64,000 nucleotides of DNA, from NCBI GenBank assembly GCA_023159155.1, contig JAJNNX010000075.1:62001-126000 (forward strand), written 5' to 3'. Below, in pieces: positions 56,696 through 64,000 of the stretch. The stretch comes from Ustulina deusta (Eukaryota; Ascomycota; Sordariomycetes; Xylariales; Xylariaceae). The translations under genes and the position numbers were made by a program. The notes under the pieces were generated by a model. That model saw nothing but the letters and a program-made list of their open reading frames with translations. It was not told where the DNA came from and did no database searches. The stretch's first letter is position 1, and every line of letters starts with the position of its first letter.

Positions 56696-58909
56696 CTAAG
56701 AGTGAGGCCAACGAGGGCGAATGCTAGTGTGCATTGTGTTGCCCTCGCCGTATTCACTCCTCGCTAGAGGAGGGCCCATATCCTGGGTCACTATGCGCTT
56801 GTACTTGTTTAAGAGCTCTGTGATTCCAAGCTTAACTTTCCCAGTTTGGAGGCTCCGCGACAAATCAGGCACAACACTCTTCACAGCCTTGTGCACCTCT
56901 CGGTAGTGTTGCCGGTAGGCTCGTGCAGCCACTTCAACGTCATCTTTCTCAGGTTGTTCAATATACCTCAACGTCGCTCTCTTGAAAGCCTTCGTGAATA
57001 TTAAAATCAAGTCGCAGGCTAGCTTTAAGAATAGCCGAGCTGTAGCCTGTATAATAGCTGTAAAGTTCGCTCTCATGGGTATGACTGTAGCGAGAAAACC
57101 TTCCGTGGCAAGACTACTTCTCAACTTATCCCACACGTTAATTTTACAGATGTCTAACATCGCTGTAGTGTCGATGGCTGAGAGACCAAAGCAGCGGAGA
57201 ACCGTCGTGCAGGCTTGATGAGCTGCTGCTATGCGAGTTGAAATCAACCCAACTGGCATACCCGTTATGATAGTAACACTGGCGATGATCTTCTGGTACA
57301 TTTCCATGGTTTCGCTTATGGCATAGTCGATTTTGTGGTCGACGGTGGCAGCCTGTGCGCGCAGAAAAAGCATCCTCAAGGTTTCTGAGGTGATCATCTT
57401 CTCTCTCCAAATCTCGATCTGGTCGTAGAAAGGGAATAACTTTTTAGCCGATGATGCGTTTAGGTACTTGTCTATGATCATATATACTGAAGGGTGGATA
57501 ATGGTACCTCGAGGTGCTAGAGTGTAGGTCAGCATAAGTTATCAAGCCTCTGAACGGGCTGAGGTAGGTACTCAGAGATGAACTTACAGAATCTATCATA
57601 ACCCTTCAACCCCCCTCCGCTCGGAGCATCATTGAAAGGTTCTCGAGCTTCCTTGAACTTAGCCAAGACGCCATTTGTCTGATGCAGCTTGACTGCATAT
57701 CTTTTCCCAAATAAACTGCCTTCCTCATGAATCCGACAGATGTCGCGTATCTCCACGGCAAGCTTATTCTCTGTGATGCAAGACCAGGCTTTGTTCTCGC
57801 CGCCGTCAATACCAACTATTTCCAGTGGATTGTGCAACAAAGCTCGACCACCATAGTCCCCCTCGAACTTGAAAATGAGACCCTTCGCTCTGCTTTCCAA
57901 CATCATCCACTGTAGCGGATAGAGTGCTAGGCCATCCATCTCGGTAGATCCTCCGATGTCTCTGTGCATGCCGACAAACCAGGCTTGGACGAAAGTTTGG
58001 TTCGATAGACTGCTGCTGTCGTTGCTCCACGATGGCCATAAGCCTTCGGCCCGCATGGCCTTCCTGTCCTCGTTGAGCGCGAGCGCAGCACGCATATGGT
58101 GAATTGATCCATTTAAGGATATGTCGTGAAGCGACTTATCTTCTACTGCTTTTACAGTGTCAAAAGCGCCTATAAACTTGATCGTGGGAGCTGGCCTCGT
58201 CTTCGCATGGAAGTAGAGATGCACCTAATATGACTGTCGGTTAATATTTGTCTCGCAGAACGCTGGTCTCTGCGCATATAGGGAATATAGAACTTACATT
58301 GCCCTCTTCCTTAGGCCTTGAACCCTTCCGCAATTTTTCATACACCTTAAGAGCATCCTTGTAGTCCTTGTGGAAGGCTTTATCGCTACCATGGGCAGCA
58401 TCGGCGGAAACCAGAGCTCCTAGGTGATGAAGCAAGCCCGCCGCGGCACGAACAACATAGGCGCCACGACTGAATCCATATAGCCAGACTTCATCATTTG
58501 GACCGGTTAAGCGACAGCACGCTTTGTACACGTTTTCAATCTGGTCGAGGCACTTGAGACCAAATACTCCAGTGTATAGCTTCTCCAGTTTTGATATACT
58601 GTCTTCGGATCCAATTCCAGCGACGTACATCTTTTCCTGAAAGAACCTTTCATGAAAGAATAGTCAGAAAGGTTCAACGGCTCTCAGTTGAGCTTACCGG
58701 TTGCCTGATGCATCCTGGAATTCTCCTTTGCCGACGCTCGCGTAGAAACGGTATATGTTGGTGACGTTGCCCTGCTTGTCATTTCCACCATCTGGGTCGA
58801 ACCAAGTCCCGTCAACACAAATGATAAGCCGCACCGGAAGGTTTCCAGCCATGTTATCTTGCCCCGGATGCTTAGAAGTCGAAGTAAGTACTGATTTGTG
58901 ATTTAACAT
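56696..58909 (-). CDS. DUF2235 (T6SS phospholipase Tle1-like) hydrolase
   Basis: Four minus-strand exons, 58909-58698, 58646-58298, 58224-57588 and 57516-56696, give 672 aa with consistent phases. The 51-bp intron 1 needs the acceptor CATGAAAG; introns 2 and 3 have GTAAGT donors. Residues 26-40 read VRLIICVDGTWFDPD, the DUF2235 opening. YYVAG-like MYVAGIG follows, then the nucleophile motif GFSRGAY with Ser130, then IKFIGAFDTVKAV and a region WFVGMHRDIGG containing the expected catalytic His/Asp. The last 270 residues have no recognised domain and include hydrophobic helices (LKLACDLILIFTKAF). The domain is an alpha/beta hydrolase shared with bacterial Tle1 phospholipase effectors; in fungi its substrate is unknown. 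A later ATG at 58852 is an alternative start. Confidence 0.85.
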
Positions 58910-59750
58910 CTCGCTATCGTGGCATGCTTCAGGTTGCAAGTCTTAAAGACTTAGTCTTAGATGAAGAATAGAAAAATTTCGCCGAAGGGCGATGAACGGT
59001 TGAACCGTTTAGGAGAACGATGGGAACTACGCCTCGAACCGTGCCCCTCAGCAAAAGGCTCAAAATTGGAGGAGCGAAAAGCCACTCGTTACATGATCTT
59101 ACCAATCCTGTGATCGCGATTCATGCGCTAAAACAACGTACATCGGGTAGAGGCTCTCCCGCATCGAATCGGCCTACACTGCTAATGGTTTCTCCAAGCG
59201 ATATGCATGATTTCCCGAGACCCCGGGGCCGAGAGATTTTGGGGAGGATAACACTCACTGCGATACCTGTATAATCTTTCATGTTATTGCGACCGCAGTC
59301 AGCCTAATGTTTGGGGCTGTACACACAGTCATCGTGGCGCCCCTACGACACATACCATGCACGAAATTACCAATAAATATAGAACCGGACTTGTGCCAAC
59401 GCGCCCTTGTCCGTCAATACAGCAAGTGGTGCACCATGCTCCCTCCTGCTTCTCCCCAATTTGTCGGGGAGGCTATGAAGATAAAGCGTAGGGAGATGTA
59501 TTAATAGCTGATACTTTCGCAGCCTGTACGTGGCTATGTCAGGGCCGCGCTGGGCAGTTGATGTATTTGCTCAGAACTTGTGATTAGAATCATCACTTTC
59601 GAGATAAGCAATCAAAGAACGCGTGGCTGATAGCTGAGGCATGCTGGCGTAGCAACATGACCTAAAATCTAACATGGGTTTGCCTTACGCCCGAAGGGCA
59701 TGCAATTATATGGCATTGGCGGATTCAGTCACACCTTACGCCTTCTAACC

Positions 59751-59906
59751 CTACCCTCGACTTTTGTGCATAGCCAGCGCCAACCAAACAGTACCGACTC
59801 CAATGAGATGATATCGCCAATCATCCCCGGCTCTAAATAGGCCGGTCTGGATCCAGTATCCGAGGAGCAGCAAGAAGTTATGCGAGTGAGCCCAAAGCTT
59901 ATGGTG
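59751..59906 (-). other. Orphan membrane-protein C-terminal exon
   Basis: About 50 minus-strand codons ending at a TAG read LWAHSHNFLLLLGYWIQTGL and RAGDDWRYHLIGVGTVWLAL. This is a convincing pair of hydrophobic helices with a short basic end. It is preceded by a possible acceptor (CCATAAG). No matching upstream exons were found, so it is likely a gene remnant. Family not recognised. Confidence 0.35.
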
Positions 59907-60595
59907 TATGGTTATCGAGAAACTACCTACCCAGTGTGGTAGGAATAGCTACCCAAGTAATTATAGGAGGTGGCAGAACTTTGAATTGGGGGTACCGCAT
60001 GACCCAGGAGCAAAGGATTATCGAAAAAGAAACGAGGCGGAAGGACAAGGACAAGGGAGGAGGGATGCCGCGGGGTACACGTATTGAAGACTGGGAATAC
60101 GTACCATACAAGAGCCTTGCCTGGAGTGGGAGCGCAACTCGGGGAAAAAGGGGGGGAAATCCGCGTGTTGCTCTGGAGTCTCTTATATCGTCTGAATATC
60201 CTGACTAAAGCTTCACCTGGGGCTGGAGTTAGACGTACGAATCCTCTTTCCTTATTCCACCACAAGAGCTGCATGGCTTGGCTCTCACCGGGCGGAATGT
60301 GCGCGGGACTTGTGTTTAGTTCTATGTGTGGTATTACCTTGCATTATGTAACACACTGGGTGAAACATCTAGTGAGTTGGGTTTGATTGCTAACAACACT
60401 CACTGTAAGAGCAAAGTACATAATAAAGATGTCTATATTTGATTCGTGCGGATAGGCTGCAAGAACCTACTAATGCATCCAATGATAAGTCAGTAGTGTT
60501 AAGTAGCCAGGGAAAATGCTACAAGCACAATTATTCCATTCATCTTCTTGCTTCATATGAATTGGAAGTTGTCTCTCGCTCTGTAATTAATATTT

Positions 60596-60609
60596 GCTAC
60601 TTAAGTAGC
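60596..60609. repeat. 14-bp perfect palindrome
   Basis: GCTACTTAAGTAGC, a perfect dyad within the gap. Confidence 0.8.
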
Positions 60610-61742
60610 ACGTGGGTAGGAGGGTACCACATGAACAAAGCTTTTGGCTTTTACGGCATGTTTGTTGACGAAGCTCTATCATGGCTACAGCAGATACATC
60701 GAGGTACCTATCATCCTGTCCGTCACCGTGGTAAAGCTGACAGGGGAAATCTAACATTAACTTTCCGTATCACATGCATGTTGACGGGTATGGCCCGTGC
60801 TGTAGAACTACTTACTTTAGAACTTTATCAATGCTGCTACTCCTTTCTGGTCTGGCTGGTTTGAGAATCGGTCCTTCTCGGATATAGGACCTATATTGTA
60901 GGCTGACGGATAAGGATATGTTTACAATGAGATTCAAACGAGTCGTGTAGCTCCATAGTAGGTGATTGAAGTCCTATTGATTGTAGTATGCTATCAAGGG
61001 AAGTTTGCGCCAAGGAGGCGGACATATCTGGGCAGCATCATCTCGACTCCAACCTCTCCTTGTTCTTTTTTTTTTTTAAACTAAATTTTTTCTAAAAAAA
61101 ATTTTATGGCATGCAGTAAACCAATATTAAGCCAACTAAGCTTAGCTTTACCAGGTAAATACCGGGGGTAAGCCCAATATTGCTCCCGAAACTCAATTTC
61201 AGCGCTGTCACTGTAAGTTTATCAATAGTAGTCTACATTTCAAAACTGTCGCCGATTCTGGAAACCCTAATAAGGAATTCCTGAGACGTATTCATTCACA
61301 CATGGTTCGCGCAGGGATATGCCTGTTTAACTTACTGCCGAGCTCTATCGCTCTGAGAGTACACTGAACAACCACTCAACTCTACCGATAAAGAGGGTAC
61401 AAAACTCTACCTGCGACTTGCATCATAGCTTTACAAATTAGCACTCAGCTAGGATGGCTAGCTTAGGCGCATATTCCGGAGAAGTGTATTCGCGATAGCG
61501 TCTCTTGATTGAGGAAATACGCGTCATAAGGTGCCCCCCCATTTCCCGGAGGCACCAATTTTCTAAACCTTAATGATATTAAGCGTGACGGTTGCGCGTT
61601 CCTAGGAGGAAGACTGTCCCCCCAAATCGAAGAGGGGGTCGCGAAATAACTTGTGAAAACCCTGACTGACCTCGCTGCATTGTTCCTGATTCTTTTTATT
61701 TGAGGAGATAGGAACCTCAGGAGAGGACCAAAAATCGAGACA

Positions 61743-64000
61743 ATGAGTTTCCTAACTTCTCGCAGACCTCATAACACCGCGGCTGACGACATCGAGGCCA
61801 ACGCCGCAACTATTCAGAATGAGGCAATCTCGCCTGCTGAGAACGCCCCAGGCGACAGCGGTGATGGTAACGAACAGGGGGAACATGTCAAATTCGGCGA
61901 GGATGATCTGAGACCGCCGCCAAAAAGTTTAGATCTCGGCGAGTTTGAAGCACTTGACCGATATATCACCACCTTCGAGGCTGAGCGCAGAGCAAGTCTT
62001 ATCACCACCGTACGGCCAGTTAAACAACGTAAATGGTGGCAATTCTGGCAGTCGGACAAGGCCGCGCCCAAGGTCGAAGCCAAGCCGCTTGCCGCTGTAG
62101 GACAGCCGCCGGATTCGTGGCTCGAGACTGACATTCAGCATGGTATTACCAAGGCTATGGCAGAAGAGCGCCGCAAACGGTTTGGATGGAACGAACTTAC
62201 CTCGGAGAAAGAGAACACGCTTGTTAAATTATTTGGGTACTTCACGGGTCCTATTCTTTATGGTACGTTGATTGCATCCAATAAACGTAGCAGTTTATCC
62301 AAATGGAATCTAAATGTCGCCAGCCATGGAGCTTGCTGCCTTGTTGGCTGCTGGCCTCCAAGATTGGATTGACTTCGGTGTCATCTTGGGTATCCTGGGC
62401 CTCAACGCGTTTGTAGGCTTTTATCAAGAAAAGCAAGCTGCAGATGTCGTGGCAAGTCTCAAGGGTGACATTGCAATGAAGGCAATGGTAGTTCGTGACG
62501 GGGAAGAGCAGCAGATCCTTGCTAGAGAGCTAGTCCCTGGTGACATCGTAAGTTTTCGCCCTCATCACGACCCGTTTCCCGGATATAACTTAGGTAGCGA
62601 CATTGATACTGATGTTCTATAGGTGATCATTCAGGAAGGCCAGACAGTGCCAGGAGATGCACAACTAATATGTGATTACAATAGACGACAGGACTTTGAA
62701 CAATACAAGGCGTTGAAAAACGAAGATAAGTTTAATGAGGAGAGTACGGAAGGTGGTGCCGCCAACGACAAGAGAGACAAGGAGAAGACAAGCGACGATG
62801 GCGGTGAGTTAAAAGGGGAGAAGGAACAAGCCGATGAGGAAGCAAGCATAGGATGCACCCACTACGGAGACGCGTTGGTCGCTTGCGACCAGTCAGCCAT
62901 TACCGGAGAATCGCTCGCTGTTGACAAGTATATGGGGGATACTATATACTACACTACGGGTTGCAAGCGTGGCAAAGCTTACGCCATAATACTGACATCC
63001 GCGAAGCATTCTTTTGTCGGGCGTACCGCCCAGTTGGTCCAGGGAGCTAAGGACCAGGGGCACTTCAAGGCCGTCATGAACAGCATCGGCACTTCTCTCC
63101 TGGTCCTGGTTATGTTTTGGATTCTGGCTGCTTGGATTGGCGGTTTCTACCATAACCTCCGCATCGCACAACCTCACATTCAGAATTTGCTCCATTATAC
63201 CCTAGTCCTTCTCATCATTGGCGTCCCTGTTGGTCTTCCGGTCGTGACAACTACAACACTTGCCGTGGGCGCAGCCTACTTGGCAAAGCAAAAGGCCATT
63301 GTTCAGAAGCTGACGGCTATCGAGTCTCTCGCAGTGAGTATTTTCGCTTGCCTCTCTCCAGGTTTGATATTGACAGCTTGATAGGGCGTAAATGTTCTCT
63401 GCTCAGACAAGACGGGAACTCTGACGGCCAATAAGCTCAGCCTCCGCGAGCCATATGTAGCAGAAGGCCAAGATGTCAACTGGATGATGGCCGTGGCGGC
63501 ACTAGCTAGTTCCCACAATGTACAGTCGCTGGACCCAATTGACAAGGTCATCATTACGACCTTGAAAAGGTACCCAAAGGCTAGAGAAATCCTACGTCAG
63601 GGTTGGAAGACGGACAAGTTCACGCCGTTTGACCCCGTCTCGAAGCGCATCACCAGCTACTGTCGGCTAGGAGAGGACCGTTATATCTGCGCGAAGGGGG
63701 CACCCAGAGCGATCCTCGCTCTTGCTGACGTCGACAAAGAGACAAGTCGTAATTACAATGGGAAAGCGAAAGAATTCGCACAGAGAGGGTTTCGATCTCT
63801 CGGTGTTGCGTACAAGAAGAACGACGAGCCTTGGGTTGTTCTAGGATTGTTGTCGATGTTCGACCCACCGCGCGAGGACACAGCACAGACGATCATCGAA
63901 GCTGTACATCTGGGCGTGCCAGTGAAGATGTTGACTGGTGATGCCATTGCTATAGCCAAAGAGACTTGCAAGATGCTCGGGCTGGGTACCAAGGTCTACA
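61743..64000 (+). CDS. Plasma-membrane H+-ATPase (P3A), 5' part
   Basis: Exons 61743-62262, 62324-62547, 62623-63333 and 63385 to the window end, with in-phase introns of 61, 75 and 51 bp, give about 691 residues; the gene continues beyond the window. The proton pump uses ATP to extrude H+ and energises nutrient uptake. Visible parts are a cytoplasmic N-terminus, TM1-2 (MELAALLAAG...VILGILGLNAFVGF), and an actuator domain with TGES at 342-345. TM3 and TM4 include IIGVPVGLP, followed by the phosphorylation loop CSDKTGTLT with Asp493, the nucleotide-binding KGAP, and MLTGDAIAIAKETCK. Compared with classic Pma1, about 65 extra, highly charged residues (266-332, DKRDKEKTSDDGGELKGEKE) separate the actuator strand from DQSAITGES. 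This marks the second fungal clade of such pumps. A PMA2-type isoform is likely. Confidence 0.93.

Larger units (their letters stand above)
58910..61742. other. Long AT-rich gap upstream of the H+-ATPase gene
   Basis: No complete gene. A relic exon is listed separately at 59751-59906. The 141-codon open frame at 60439-60864 has no family resemblance. Homopolymer A/T runs lie at 61068-61105. Confidence 0.5.

Noticed and set aside
60439..60864. 141-codon plus-strand open frame in the AT-rich gap
   Set aside because: No recognisable domain, coding bias or splice context; not supported.

Overview
The window looks like nuclear DNA of a filamentous ascomycete (Pezizomycotina). The genes have short introns (about 43-217 bp) with GTAAGT-type donors, CTAAC/CTGAC branch sites and YAG acceptors. 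Characteristic fungal families are present: polyketide synthase, FSH1 hydrolase, tyrosinase, P450, a Cti6-like PHD protein, an eisosome Seg-like protein and a plasma-membrane H+-ATPase. The class is not certain; a Sordariomycete-like genome is a guess.

Left part, about 1-25 kb, is accessory and heavily decayed. It opens with an intact gene for a 25-residue-repeat coiled-coil protein (798-1625). Then comes a graveyard of metabolism genes: an NmrA-like reductase relic (1928-3070, -), a KS-AT polyketide synthase relic (4270-6830, -), an intact FSH1 serine hydrolase (7496-8418, +), an alpha/beta hydrolase frameshifted before its catalytic His (9087-9980, -), an intact secreted tyrosinase (12041-13153, +), an intron-bearing tRNA-Phe (14222-14310, -), an intact secreted alpha/beta hydrolase (15908-16936, -), a 5'-truncated TPR fragment (18546-19370, -), a P450 with two in-frame stops (20100-21687, +) and an SDR relic (22019-22908, +). 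Together they read as the remains of a polyketide-type gene cluster, with scattered intact survivors.

Middle, 25-34 kb: a PPxY protein (24964-25836), a 716-aa conserved fungal protein (26637-28787), a three-exon pathogen-related protein (30169-31170) and the very GC-rich mitochondrial GTPase gene MTG1 (33093-34250).

Right part, 34-64 kb, carries mainly conserved genes with long regulatory gaps: a CTI6-like PHD gene (34900-37046, -), a conserved CxxC protein (39996-41866, +), a 1551-aa Seg-like eisosome protein (43305-48177, +), a D-arabinitol-dehydrogenase-like SDR (50630-52018, +), a single-pass membrane protein (53342 to about 54665, -), a DUF2235 hydrolase (56696-58909, -) and the 5' part of a PMA-type H+-ATPase (61743 to the window end, +). 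Gaps around 26, 38, 43 and 49-50 kb are studded with TAGGTA/TACCTA words. Exon joins for the spliced genes were built by eye; those with a full set of exons keep the frame throughout, but no transcript data were available.
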